Origin: Branchiostoma floridae
Lineage: Eukaryota > Chordata > Leptocardii > Amphioxiformes > Branchiostomatidae
Direction: 5' to 3'
Assembly (NCBI RefSeq): GCF_000003815.2
Contig: NW_023365749.1
Span: 192,468-255,580, forward strand
DNA: 63,113 nt
Made by a program: the position numbers and the translations under genes
Notes under the pieces: generated by a model
What the model was told of the DNA's origin: nothing
Databases searched by the model: none
Seen by the model: only the letters and a program-made list of their open reading frames with translations
In this document: positions 41,901 through 56,600 of the stretch, one piece after another
Layout: each line of letters opens with the position of its first letter
Position numbering within the stretch: position 1 is the first letter of the stretch

Positions 41901-44900
41901 TACCAAAAAGCTGAAACTTGATAAATTGTAAGTTCAGAACATGAGAAATGTGGCTGTGCCCCGTTAGGAAATGTGACGTAGGGCTAACCCCCCGTTCGAA
42001 CTAGCGGGGTTGTTAAAACTGGGTATTTAGCCTAAATGATCAGGGCTCAAGGGAAACTGGATATGATCCCCATCCTTAATGTTCATCGTTCAGACCATGT
42101 CAGTACCTATAGTGTTGTTATGACGTTTGTTACACACGAAATTCCACAGTGCTGAAACCTGTTGTATTATCCGTTTAGGACGTGAGAAATATGGATGTCC
42201 CTGGCGGGAATTTTTTTTCAATTTTGCTTTGGGACAAACAAGGACAATTTGGACGGCACTCATATCAACAGTGCCACGTACAGTGCCACAGTACTGCCAG
42301 AAGGTAAAGGTAGACTTTTCCATCATCTCCCCGACTGAAGTCATATACCCATTTTACACTGCACACGTTTTACTCACAGTCGGGGCAGATCCCAACGCAC
42401 AAGGCGAAGATGTAAGTAGAATCGCAATAAAGAAATAATGGACATGTCAGCACCTATAGTGTTGTTATGACGTTTGTTACAGGGGAACACACCGCTCCAC
42501 CGGGCTGCCGTAAGAGGCCGCACAGAAACTGCACAAGTTTTACTCACAGCCGGGGCAGATCCTAACGCACGGGACGAAGATGTAAGTAGAATCGCCGTAA
42601 ACTAACTAACTGCATCTCTAGTATCTACATGGATGTGTTGAGCTATGATAGCCCTTTTCTCATTCCGAGAAAATCCAAACTCACAATGCAATGCTGAAAA
42701 TTGTTATATTTTATGTTCGGAACGCGACTAGTAATGGTGTGCTAATCGATACCACCCCACCCCACCCCCACCCCACACTGCCACACACACTAAACTAATC
42801 GAAAGTAATACATTTTTCATTCTTCCATTGTTGGCTGTGTGGACTAGTATTAGTGTGCTAATCTATACGACCCCCCCCCCCCTCCACACACACATACACA
42901 CAATTGCTATTTCTACCGGGTTGAAAAATTTAAAAAAGACTCTTGTGTGCGTCGACAAAGATTAGACATCGAGATAAGCCAAATACCAGTTACTCATCCA
43001 AGCAACTGGATATGGTGTCCCTGGCGAAAGCTAGTGGATGCTACTTGAAACGTCTGACCTTTTCCACAATTATTTCCAGTTGCTTGAGTAACTGCTATTT
43101 GGAGTAACTGTTGCGTGTATATAATCCAAACTGCTTAGCCTCCATACATCAATATTTTTGTTCGACATTGTAGAACGTAGCTCATTGTATCCTTTGATAC
43201 CAATCATTGAAATAGAAAAAGAGTTTTTTCCAGTTAGATGTACTGGTATTGAATTGTTTCTGCCAGTTCATTCTAGTGGCGCTGAAGAAGAGTGATGGAT
43301 GTCACTCGAAGTGTCCGGAAGTAAATCTTCGTTTTTATCCAGTTGAGGAGATAGAATTGTATTTGAATATTGTTAACCTGAATGTTTAAGCTTCATACAC
43401 GTATCAACACCGTAAATTAGCCCACCAGGAATTATAAGTTTTCCTCGTAGCTCAAGCAAAGATCGGACACATAACATACATTATATCAATGTAAGTGCAC
43501 CCTCTATACACAATTGAAGAGAAACTTGCACGTGCCATGGAAATATGTTCCGCCAAAAATTCTACATAATGTATGTCCCGTTTTTGACTGTGCCGATGGG
43601 CTTCTTTTGGAAATTTGTAGGTCGATAAAAATGTCGACGTCAGACTTCTTTTAAAGAGAAGATAAAACGATAAGGTTATCGGTTGATCGAAACGCTATGT
43701 TTTCCCGGTGAAATCTTTCGTACAATCTCTTTTAGCTATGATGCCGTTTACTGTAATATTTCACTTTTTCACTTTAGCGAACATGTTACTCCCTATAGGG
43801 CAACACGCCTCTCCATGCGGCGGCTATTGGGGACAATCTTCTGTGTGTATCAGAGCTACTGAAGGCTGGAGCTGACAGCAGTATCAGGAACAATGTGAGT
43901 GTGATGAGGATCTTGCCTCCATCTGCATGGGATGGCTATGTGAACTTCATCCATTGGTAATTAGATGCGTATCGCTGCATGTCTGTAATCGTTTTCAGTA
44001 GCACAATCGTAAAGTGGTATCCTGGGTACCATCGACTCCATCACTATCCATGGATGTTTATACTACGCGCATCACTAATAGTCCTAGGGCCAGGACCACA
44101 AATTTCACATATCATTAGCTTCCGGGGTGGCAAATCTCCTTGTTATTTTTTAATAGTAGAAGGCCTGTGGCATATATTTTGATGTGTTAGCCATTCATTC
44201 TGGTATGGTAGCTTTCTACCAGCTATCAGCCTTCAAAACTATCATCATCTAAATGATCTGAAAAAAAGGGGGACGGGCCAAAAAATTAAACCTTAATATT
44301 TTTCCATGACAATTCACAGGCTAGTAGAACCAGCTAAGAGGATCATAAAAATATCAATTGATTTTCGATATCATGATTCAACACAAAATTATGACCACCT
44401 AAAATGTCATTTTTAGTGACGTTTCCTCTGGCCCATGGACTATGATAGATCAAAAATTATAAAAGCACTGCGGGCATGAACTCACACACGAGGATGGTAC
44501 ACAGTTATTCTAAAGTGGCGGAAAAAGTTAATGCTATCTGTATTACCTGGATACAATCAATTATGGAAACTATAAAAATATCAAAGTAAAACGAATAAAG
44601 TCAACAGGATATTCCTGTACATACCAGAGACTAACAACGGGTGACATTGTTGCATTAAGTGCCTCTGCTTTATACACAGGGCGGAGAAACGGCAGAAAGA
44701 GTGTCTGGCCGGACATCTCAACTGTTTGTGTCTAAGGTTTTCCAGCAATACAAAGTAAGGTCAAGAACAAATACCTTGTACATAATTTCTATCATTTCAA
44801 AAAAATCTATCATTCTGTGATTTGAAATACATTTTACTATAAAAGATGCTGATACTGGATATACCCTATGTTTCTGCAGGGTAAGAAACTTTGGTTAGTG

Positions 44901-47900
44901 AAGAGGAGAGTGGCGGCGGATGTCAAACAAGTGACGTTTGTAGTGACATTGCTATAACTGTTATAGGTGGATGGTGGTAAGCTCAAAATACAGGTGTTTC
45001 TGTAAGTATTTCTACAGCTGTGCAGGGTGGTAATAGTTACAAACGATACTTTATCGGGTTTTGTCATGATGTTGTCCTGTTATGTGACCATGAATAGCTA
45101 AAGGATAAGTTATTTTGGATCATTAAAAATGAAATCAATGGGTCATTGTAGAAAGCATAAGGAAAATGGGGAAGGAGGAAATTATAGATAGTTCACATGT
45201 AAATCACACAGTATCTTCAATATTTGTGATTACCTTGTTTGTTTCCTTCAGACATCACCCCGCACATCCCCTTGCTCACAGAAAGGGTGGGGTTGAGATG
45301 GAGGGACCTGGCCGGCCGGCTGGGCTTCTCTACAGACGACATAGATGGGATTGTCGCTGGGGTCCGTAACCATGACGACCAGTCCTGCTGCACGGCCATT
45401 TTGGAACAGTGGCAGCAGCGGAGGGAAGGCGAGGGGATCTTGAAACTGCAGCTCATGGAGGGAATTTTGTCTGACATGGGTCTGGAAGACATAGTTCATG
45501 TATACGTAATTCATGAACGACTAGGTAATTAGGTGGTATATTCAAAATGTTTGAGTACAATATGACATGCAGATCAGGGTAAAAAATGCATGAAGTACAA
45601 TCAACAAAGTATTGTACAAAGTTGCTATAGGGAAGGGGGAGGTATTGTAGCATGTTTTTGCCAGTTCGAGCCTTCAGGATAAAGATATTCAAGAAGAATT
45701 GTAATAATTAAAACAGCATTTTTCTGCTTTCATCGGGTTTATGGTTCCTTTAATTTGCCAATTTGACTGACCGTTGCGCGGTCACCGTTGGACGGTATAC
45801 TTGCTATGTTTGTGTCGGTAACATTGTTGTTTTTACTCATACCTTCAACAGATCGTCTTGTTGCGGGGCTAGAAGCATTGGTGAAGACGCAAGAATTCAT
45901 AACCGACAACATGGATAAAGACACTATAGTCAGGTTCACGGAAATGAGAGGGCGCTCAGTCAAACAGGTGCCTTTCTTTTGATGTGACACTCTGTCATTG
46001 ATGCGTGACTGTAAACTACAGTGGGGAAAGATATAACGTTGAACTTCGTAATGCTAGGCTTGTGATAATGTTGAACTTTTGTCATACAATCAGTACAACA
46101 GGTTTCTGGGTGTATCTGGGTGTATCCAGTAAAGGGTTTATCTGGTTCTGCCATTTTGTAATTGATTTCTTAATTTCTGGCAGTTTATAAGGTCCACATA
46201 ATTGACTTTTGCCAAAAGGTTCATATTGTTACATTGTACAAAGTTCACTTTTCCGGGGAAAAACTGGATACCGGGTCATTTAAACTCATAGCTCAGTAGC
46301 GCTTGCATGTAAAAGTGCAACGTTAGAAACCTGACATGACAAATCAAAAGTCTCTTACTCTACCTTTCGTCAGAAATCTATCTATTACTTGTCAATTCGT
46401 AGGAAAAATCAACTTTTGAAAATAAGAAGAAGTGAAAAACCGCAATGACTGTCACTGTGATAGGTACGGTCAAGTGACTGGAAATAGTCATTTTAATAGC
46501 TTACCTAAATATTTTGTAGGACGAAATTTACGTCTCGGCTCACGGCAGACGTAGACAAGGGTGACAAGTACTACTTACCTACAATATGTCCAACGGCGTC
46601 TGGGAGACTATAACCCCTAGATCCGTCATCTTGCTGCTGACAAACGGAACTGGAAGAAACTTACAGTCGCCTGCGTAGCTGCTGACCGATGATGATGATG
46701 ATGTTTTGTTGTTTAATTACTTCACCGATACTGTACTTCCTTACAGGCATCGTCTTCAGAACTACTGATGAATGATTTGGTAGAATACATCAAAACACCA
46801 GAAGACTATGGCTACCTGTTACAGTTACTGGAAGAAAGTGGGCAACACTACCTTTCGAAGGAAATTAAAACCTTTGAACCGGTGAGTATTCTACCATCGT
46901 TGTGAAAATCAAAACGGTATAAATGTTGATGGAAGTTATACATCCTGGTCAACGATCTTTAGCTATATTATTGACATAGTGACAACTGAACATATCCAAC
47001 AGGGTAAATCTGGATGTATGAATGTTTCATATCACACGTGAGTGTGTGAATGCAAATTATCGCTGCAAATAGTTTGTGGACATGATTTGGAAATCACTAA
47101 AGTTTCGTTGTTTTTATCGCAGAAGACAAGTCACAAGGAGCCTAAAGTAGTACCACTCAAGAGACGTCCACATCACAGAGCAACGGTTGAAGCTGATGAA
47201 TCCACAGCTAAAGGTATATATGGCTATAAAACTCGGCCAGACAGATTTCTCTTAGTGGTCAATGATAATTCTTCTGAATCCTTTGCAGGTTAGGTTCCAA
47301 CAAAATGTCATCTGATTTATCATGTTGTGTGCTTAGTTATGAATCTTGAAAACACATACTGAATGAGGATTAAAATCTACACATATACATGTACACATGT
47401 AATAAAAGTTAGCTACGTTTCCATTAGGGGGTTGACTACGTATCGGAAACAAAGCCATTTTCTTCGGATGTTACACCTATTGTTCATGGCCAAATTGCAC
47501 TCATTCCTTGCAGAAAGCTGCTGCACCGCGTGCCTGCGAAGCTGGTGTGTTACGCCGAATGGCGGTTATACCGGCTATATAGATACAGATACAGAAACCA
47601 GCACAGTTATTATCGTCGCACCTTCAAGCACAATGGAGCAGAGTGGGTCCTCTAACAGCGCACAGATCGTGAGTTCGAAGCAAAGAGTCAAATTAATGTT
47701 CGTTGGACAAACTGGGTCTGGCAAGACAAGTCTCTGCTTGACAATGATTGGTGGAGAGGCCCACACAGAAGACGTGCTAGACAGAACAATAGGGGTGGAC
47801 ATCAGGTCGTACATCGATCAAATACACGGTGTAGAGTACAAAATCTATGACTTTGGTGGCCATGACGTGTACCACTACACACACCGTTTCTTCCTGACAC

Positions 47901-50551
47901 ACCTGGGGCTGTACCTGCTGTGTGTTGACCTGCCAGGCTACAGGTCAGGGGAGTTCCAGGAGCGGGTAGGCAAGTGGATGACTTCCATCGCTTCGCACGT
48001 GACAAAACCATCCCTGATTGTTGTGGGGACAAAAAGTGATGAAGGTGACGCCATGGAGAACATTGCACTGTTGGAGAGGGATATCAAGTCCGCCGAGACA
48101 GCAGTCAGACAGGCGCTGGAGAAGGAGATCGGCAGATGCCAGGAAACTCTTGACAGCCGAGAGCAAGGTCTAGGTCTTCGTGGGAAAGATGATCACTTTG
48201 TCGGCTTGTCACGCGAAGAAGTACTGGACAAGCAAACGTCGCTTCAGAAGCTATTGGATGGCCGCCCTGAAAACCTAGTTGACGTCCACATAGTACCAGT
48301 GAGCAGTAAGAGGAATGAAGGAATAGATGTACTCAGGGCCAAGATGACGGAGATTGTGCAAGAGCGCATCGGTGTGTCCAGCAGTCGACAGCTGCCACAG
48401 TCTTGGTCTGACTTTGATAACCTCATCAAACAGGAGACATCCAAACCTTACCTGGACCTCAACGAGTGCAAACGACGAGGAAATGATGTTGGGATGGACA
48501 TCACTGATGTGCTGAATGCTCTGGAGTATCTTCATGTAACGGGGGAGATCCTCTTCTACAGGCACATCCGGGGTATGGAGGACAAGGTGTTCCAGGACCC
48601 CAGCATAATTCTAAAGCTTTTTAAGCAACTGTTTCGACATGACATGGCTCAGCATCTACAGAAGGCAGAAAAGCTAATGCCCACGGACAGACAGCTGTTT
48701 CTGGAGGAAGGTGTTGTAAGTGAAGAGTTCGTTGATGCTGTTCTACCAAAGGAGGCAGAATCCTTCCAGCTTCTCCTGCCACTGATGAAACATTTCGGCC
48801 TCTGCTTCAACAGAACTGTCACCATGATGGCTAATCTTCCCATTGCCAATGAAGACGACATAGCTGCACATTGGTCTGACACTGTTCAAGAAGGTACAAA
48901 GGAGGTCAAGTTAACAATGAAGTCACTCGATGTCAACAGTGGGCACCCGGTTGGGTTAGGAGAGTCTCTGGCCTGTCGTACGGTACTGATGAGTGAGGAA
49001 GGACGGCGCCTTGTGAAGAGGAATGCTGTTATAAACAAAATGGGAAAGATGGATGTGATGTACCGCCGTTTAATTAACGAGGAAGAGAAGCGAACACAAC
49101 AAGTGCGAACCTCCGACAAGATAGTGGACGAGATCTACCTTCGCGCTGACAACAAGGAAGCCTGGCGTGGGATGAAGGAGTTGGTGAAGAAGATCAAGCC
49201 TTGTCTAGAAGAATATCAAGCAAGACTGAGTGAAGATCGCGTAACTGTAACAGGAGACAAGAAGGTAGAGTCTATCCCCCTGGAGGCCCTACATAAGCAC
49301 ACGGGGGAGGACTTGGACAGGATTTTCCTTGGAGAATGGGCAGAGTCTGCTCGGCAGCCAGGTGTATCTGATTCTGACAAGATGAACAAATACATGATAG
49401 GTATGTATGTTTTGTGTCTTCTCAGTTGATCGTTTAAAATACGGTAGAAAATGAAATGCTACACCCATAGCCATGTCCATCGATAAGTAGATGTTCAACA
49501 CAAAAACGAAGAAAAGCAAACATTCGGTGGATCCTTTATAGGTAGAGCCGATGAATTCGACGGACATCTGCTATCGGTCTATTACGGCTGCAGCGGATGT
49601 AAAAGACTAGCATGTGCATGTAATACGAGTTGTTATGGTGTAAGGTATGGTCCGTGCACTTTGCTGCAATAAGCAGGATTCACTTCATGGTTTGTTTTCT
49701 CCCCCAGACAATAGTCTGTATGACTTGAGTTCCAAAGTCGGACAAAGCTGGCGGCGTCTAGCCACTGACCTCGGCCTGACAAGGATGGAGATTGACCAGA
49801 TTGAGGAAAACCGCGGACTGACCAGCAACACCCAGCGGGCATTCCAGGTACTAAAGCAGTGGAGGAAGAAGTCAGCACACGGACCTCTGCACTACCTCCC
49901 TCAGCTGATGGGGGCCCTGAAGAACATGGAGGAACCCAGTCTGGCTGGAGATGTAACTGCTATTCTACAGGTTTGTGTACAGTCATGCCATCTCAGTAGC
50001 AATAGATTGTATTCCTTTGCATATTTAATCCTACAGTAAAAATCATTTAAATAGCGATGATGCAAGTTTTATTATTTTCAACTTAATACCGGTCAACATT
50101 CCAATCTGACAGCGTTTTAGATTGGTTGATTCTTGTTAGCAACACCATAGAATTTCAGCTCTACCATGTAGAGTTATCATGATGCTTTTTTATAACCTGG
50201 AAATATCAAACTTCATTCCTTTATATTTCTTCTGACTCCTATTGCTAACAGTATCAAATCATGTTCACCTATACACTATTGATACAGTTATCAATTTCCG
50301 ACATGACCAAAAATACGAACAACGGACAAATAAGTTCTTCTTTTAAATATTCTGGACTGCAATCTTCATGTGCTTGTTCCATGGACACAGGAATATCGTC
50401 ACAACTTGCCCCAGGTGACTGTCAATCCTGAGGAGCACATGGATATTCAAGGGGTGTTCAAATGGTAAGGTTTCTTATTGCCTTTCCTTTGTGATGTTCA
50501 TTATCATTATATGACGATAATACCTATGCGGTTTTCATTCTATAACACTAT

Positions 50552-50612
<61 letters not shown>

Positions 50613-53600
50613 ATAATGTGGCCAAAGATGATATATTTCGTTGCAAGCAAAGAATCTTGGTAAGAAGTACGAGGGTTACGAGGGGTGATCAATATGTTCT
50701 CGGCCTAACCCAGAAATAATAAGCACAACTCAAATTTTGAGGCACAACTTTATAGTATGAAGCCTTTTATCAATATCCTCCAAATTACAAATCATTGGAG
50801 TCATTACTTTCCAGGCATTCGTTTTATGCAAATTAGAAGGTAAGTGGCGAGAAAAAGAAGGGTGAAGTGTGATCAGACAATTTGACCCGCACACCTCAGG
50901 TTTCAGATCAATTGTCCACTTTTTTTTCGTTATCCCTTACCTAACGTTACTGGGTGTCACCTGCAAGGTAATGATCACAATAATTTGAATTTTGGTACAC
51001 ATTTATATAAGATTTTATACAAGTACGTGGGATTATCAATAAGTCCTCGGTTTTGCGGAGAAATAATAAGCACAGCTCAGATTTCGAAGCATAGATGTCA
51101 AGTATAACGTCTTATATAAATCTGTACCAAAATTCAAATTATTGTGATCATTACTTTGCAGGCGACACCCAGTAATGTTAGGTAAGGGAGAACGGAAAAA
51201 ATGGGACAATTGACCTGACCTGAGGTGTGCGATCGAACTTGCGCTGCTGGAAGTCAGACACCCAATTCTTTTTGCTTGAAATAGGAGGAGAATGATTATC
51301 AAACATTTTGACAATGTCTTTTGTTAATTTACGGCATGGGGAACTCGACCCACACATGTCTGATCACAATTCACACCACTTTTTTTCTCTCCACTTACCT
51401 TCTAATTTGCATAAAACGAATGCCTGGAAAGTAATGACTCCAATGATTTGTAATTTGGAGGATATTGATAAAAGGCTTCATACTATAAAGTTGTGCCTCA
51501 AAATTTGAGTTGTGCTTATTATTTCTGAGTTAGGCCGAGAACTTATTGATCACCTCTCGTATTTTACATTCTCTCAACTTTCATTAACAGGTCGCTGCCC
51601 CACGAGGGGAGGTTCTACTGTCAGAAGTCAGATCTCCACGTCATCACCCCCTACCCTCTGTACGTGACTAGTGTGAGCTGGTCTGCAGAACCGTGGAGGT
51701 ACAGGTCAGACTGGGTACCTGTGGGGCCGCTGGTCCACTTCCAGTTCCGCTCTGACGATGCCACAGAGCCAGTGGAGATTGACTTCCATCACATTGTCGA
51801 ACTCGCAGGTACAAAAGCTCTAAAACTCGATGTTATCACCTTCAACATGTTTCTATGCTGGCTCCTCACGACATACAAACCATCGCATCACTCTGTGATA
51901 TCCTCTATGACTTATGACTTAGGTCATAGGCTGCTACCGCACTGTTATATGTTATATATTAAGTCTATATTGTACTTTTCATGCTTTATTGTTGAAATAA
52001 GTTACTAACTTCTCAAATTGCCATTGTCTTTGTCGTAAAGTAGTAACAAAAACTACCAACCAGGAATTAACATTGATGTCTGACTAATGTAGTAGAACAG
52101 ATATACCAAACCAACTGCTGCACAAGAGTACTCTTGAATTCAACTAATTCCAACAGATAATGATATGATGGTGGCATGCTGGAATGATGATGATGAGCAC
52201 GAACTCCTCCCAGTGGAACAAGTCAAGCCCGGACATGTCACCGCTCTCCTGAGGAAAGACGCCCGGGTTGGTCCTGTGGGCAGCAGAAGTGCGGTCTGCG
52301 CAGCTCTTAACATAGGTGTGTACATGTTTGCATTTGACACTCATGAACGGTCAATTTCTATGTCGATGAATGATAGACAAGCAACTGGATAGAATTTGAA
52401 AACGGTCAGACCTTTTAGGTAGCATTCACCATCTATGGTCAATGACTAAACATCTATCTATGAAGTTGCTTGACTAACTGTTGTCTTGAGTAATCTTGAC
52501 CTTCCGCCTTTGCATACAAGACGAAACATTCGTATAGTATGACTGTCTTGGTATTTGCAGACGAAGTGAGCTGTAATTGTTACTGTTGTAAAAGGGACAA
52601 CGATTACAATGCATGATTCCGTATGTTGTACTTGTACATAACTAAATGCAGAAGATGCCAGATATGGACCTCCACACGACCTGAAGGCTCTAGAAGAGAA
52701 ACTGGCCACCATGGAACAGCCTGATCTATCCAAGGCTGTGCGCAGAATGTTCATGGTAAATAATCATCTGGTGAAGTATACTGCTAAAAATTACTGTTTT
52801 TCTTGACACATATTGATTGAATTGACTTTAAGACGTCAGGAACTTTTATCACATAAGGTGATTTTCATAATGACCGATCGTGAACAATTATTGTTAAATC
52901 TTCAGATCTAGTGGTTTGATTAAGGTGTTGTAATTACCTCCATGAAATGTCATGGAATGGAGGTTATATTTTCTGTTATGTGTCTCTGTCTGTGTAGATG
53001 ATTACTCAAGAACGGCTGGATGGATTGGTTTCATACTTGTTGTGTTGGTGGGGTGTGATGAAAGCTCGAATCGCTGAGATTTGGGGAGCCGTATCTGTCG
53101 TTATAATCGATGTAATAATATCAGAAATCACCCCTATATTTGAGATACATTGGTACAGGCATCGTGCTTTATGTGTTTGTTAATGGGCTTAGCTCCAAGC
53201 AGATGGTGACGTGACAGCTGTTTGGGGAACCCCGAGTTTTTTTAATATGATAATTAGTTTTATTTATGTCTGCTTAGGATATCATGGAGATGTGAAGCGT
53301 AAGTATAATTGTAAGAAGTTGAGGTACATAATGCTTATCAGGTATGGATGTCTCACATACTGTACCGCTGATTTGAGTGACATGGTGATTAAAATGCCAT
53401 TAGGTCCTCTCATCTGGGTTGGGTGTCAGAAGTTTTATGGGCGATACAGATGTTCTGATTTTGTTACGATAAGGGACAGTTGTTAGTTGTCTCTTTCGTA
53501 GCCAATGGTACTTGTTTTTTAGCAGACGGGGTTGGCGCCAAGTATTCATCTTACAGTTGGTGTAGGGCTGTCAGAGGAAAGTGTGCATCTCGTTTTTGTA

Positions 53601-56600
53601 CTATGTGAACAGCTGATGTTATGACATATTGGTGGAAAATCAAATCACCAACTGACTAAAGTTGGCCACATCCCTTCTTCTTTCTGAGTTTCCCAACTTC
53701 CTCCCACCACACAGCTCTGAGGCACATAGTCGAACCTCAATAATGCTGACAACCTTAGACATTTTAAATGCCAAACATCACGTTTCAGGAACGCCACGCT
53801 ACCAGATGCCGTCGACCTCTTAAACGCACATTACACAATTAAGTGTCACATTTTGATAATTACTAATCAGATGGACATCCTCTGTGTCATTAAATAAATA
53901 CACCACTACTTTCACATAACATTTATATTGTAAACCATTACTCTCAAATACAACCGACTATAAAGATACATACCATCCACAAAAAAGCAATAAATATTTC
54001 ATGGAGGTATGAGGTCCCCGAACTCTAGTTGTTAATATTGTTGATTAAGTGTTAACTTTCAAACAATTTAAACTATATCCAGGACCATATTTCGTCAATG
54101 GACGAGATGGACGTGCAGCCTGATGTGGCCACTGATCAGGAAGGGAACACAAAGTTGTAAGTTTGGATTACGTTTATACTTTGATATCTGTATAATTCAT
54201 AGAAAGTATAGCTTAATTCAGACGTTCTTTGAGAGGAAATGGAGACTAAAATACCCTTCCTGTGGTTCTCTTGCATTTGGTAATTTCCATCAAACGATAA
54301 TCACATTAACATGAATTGCTTTTGGTACTGTGTGTTTTAGCTTTTAGCCTCACCCACCAAGGGCCTTTGGGAAGCCATAATTAGGACAAGGCTACGACTA
54401 AATTAATGGACATATGAGGTTATCTATAAAATTTTAATATATAGAATGATAAATTAAACCATAGAAATATTTCTTTTCAGTTGTGTAAAACTTCCGTGCA
54501 AAGGAAAGTACATCTGCAAAGACACAGACATCGGGATCGTCACATCCTGTCCCATGACGATGACGTATCAGACAGAACCCCAGCCTGACCAATGGGAACA
54601 CCAGGAGGACTGGATGCCTGTCGGCCCCGTGTTTAACATCCAGTCTGACGTTCCAGAGGACGGACCTGTGGAACTTCTGCTGCCGCACATCCTGGATCTG
54701 TCAGACTACAACATAACGGGTGCGTGTTGTGTAGCTTTAGTGGACAAGTTTTTATTGTTCCTGAATCGCCTTCGTCCCAATTTATGACAAGGAATATACC
54801 TTTACGGCTATAAGCATAGTGCTCATTGCCTTTGGCCCGTTTCAAAACTTCATTCAATAATCAGCGCTTTGGCTTGTATTTGCTGTCTTATACTGTAAAT
54901 GCATTTAAGTTCGCGGGGATTTAATTTCGCGGTAGCGGGGAAAAGGACTTTTCGCTGTGGATTTAATTTCGCGGCAGCACCATGCACTGTAGTATCTTAA
55001 TGCCCTAGAAAAATGTTCGCGGTGGTTTTAAATTCGCGGTGAAGCGGCGGCCGCGAAAACCGCGAACATTAATCCACCGCGAAAGTTTCTGCATTTACAG
55101 TATCATTTTCACATATTCTTCTGTTACAAATCTCCAGTGCCCTGTATGAAAGCTGTTTAGTAATTATAGCAAATATTTCCATGCCCCTTTTCGTACAGAT
55201 ATCCCTGAAGAAGAGGCCAAAGTTGTTCATATTGCAGACAAGAAGGAAGAGTTGCTACCATGTGTGATAACACCTACACACTCCATCTTCCGTCGTTGCA
55301 AGGGAACATGGGTGTTCAGTGCAGTAAAAAGAGCACTTGGGTTGGAAGCCCCAAGAAAGGGCCTCTTCGCCATGTTTAAATCGTCCTGGGCAAGCTACGG
55401 TGTAGATGTGAAGGCCTTCATTGTCTCAAACACTAAAGGCATGATAAAAGTAAGTTTCGTCGATTAATGTTATCAATCAATCAATATCTTGATTATATAT
55501 ATTACAATGATACATTAGTTGTGCAATCATGTAAAAATTATCCCTTTGAGACGCTTGCTGTAATTTCAGACTTTACAAGACGACTTAGGAGACCTGTGCG
55601 AGGAAGGAAAAACGTTCTCCTTGCTGTCCAGCAAAGCCTGCACAGTGATGCCTGAGCAAACGTACTGTTTGCACGCAACAGTGGAGAACGGTAATATGGT
55701 GGCACATGATCCAGAGGTAGGTCGCCCTGATGTATCACTTTGGCAGTAATGATAAGCTTCTGCAAAATTCATTTGCATTTCATTACTGTGAATGACTTCT
55801 AGGTTTAAAACAATTCCTTGCTAGCGAATTACCACTGTTTGGTTACATACATGCACGTGAGATTGGGAATACGCAATACGATCAAAAACATCGACGAAAT
55901 ATTTAAAGCAGAAACTGCTACACTGATCGATTGTGCTACATCTTCTCTCAGCCACCAGATGGCATCCCGTATGAGGACACACTGGGCGATGGTACCTACC
56001 CACAGATGTTCGAAATCATCATCCAGAGTAGCAGCGATGGAACTGCTGCTGTGAAACTGGACGCGCGTCTTCGTCCTGGGGGCCAAAACGGTCACGATAT
56101 CTGCAAGACGACCAAGTTCATAGGTGTTGTAACATTTTCTATATTTTATGAAAGCTGTTGATGGATTGAAGTGCTTCGATAAGCGGAGTGAATCGAAAAA
56201 CGAAATCTTACGAGATGTCATTTCTGTCAAACATCTCAGTGCCCCATCCAACAGAACTGAATGATTATAGATCTAAGATGAATTTGTTCATCTCAATGAG
56301 AAACTGTATAACATTTTGGCCATAGAGCTACCGGGCACCATCCAACCGTCGATCACCAGCCAACCGCCTGATACTTCAAACCAAGGAGCTACAGCAGCAG
56401 CTTTACCCACTTCAACTCTGAACACGCTTCCGACTGGTAAGTAACCAACACTTTCAAGGGCTTATTCATGTCATTCGAGGAAAGACTGCAGGGATCTATA
56501 TTAAATGCAATTAGGTTCCGTGGCCATCCCTTTAAATTTAGTTCTGGTACGTATACCTGTGATAATGTAGGTTTAAGCTTGAAGTCTCTGATGCTCAACA

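Noticed and set aside
52998-53486. Two ORFs (61 and 91 codons) in the copy B intron
   Set aside because: They lie inside a repeat insertion absent from copy A and have no recognisable protein features.
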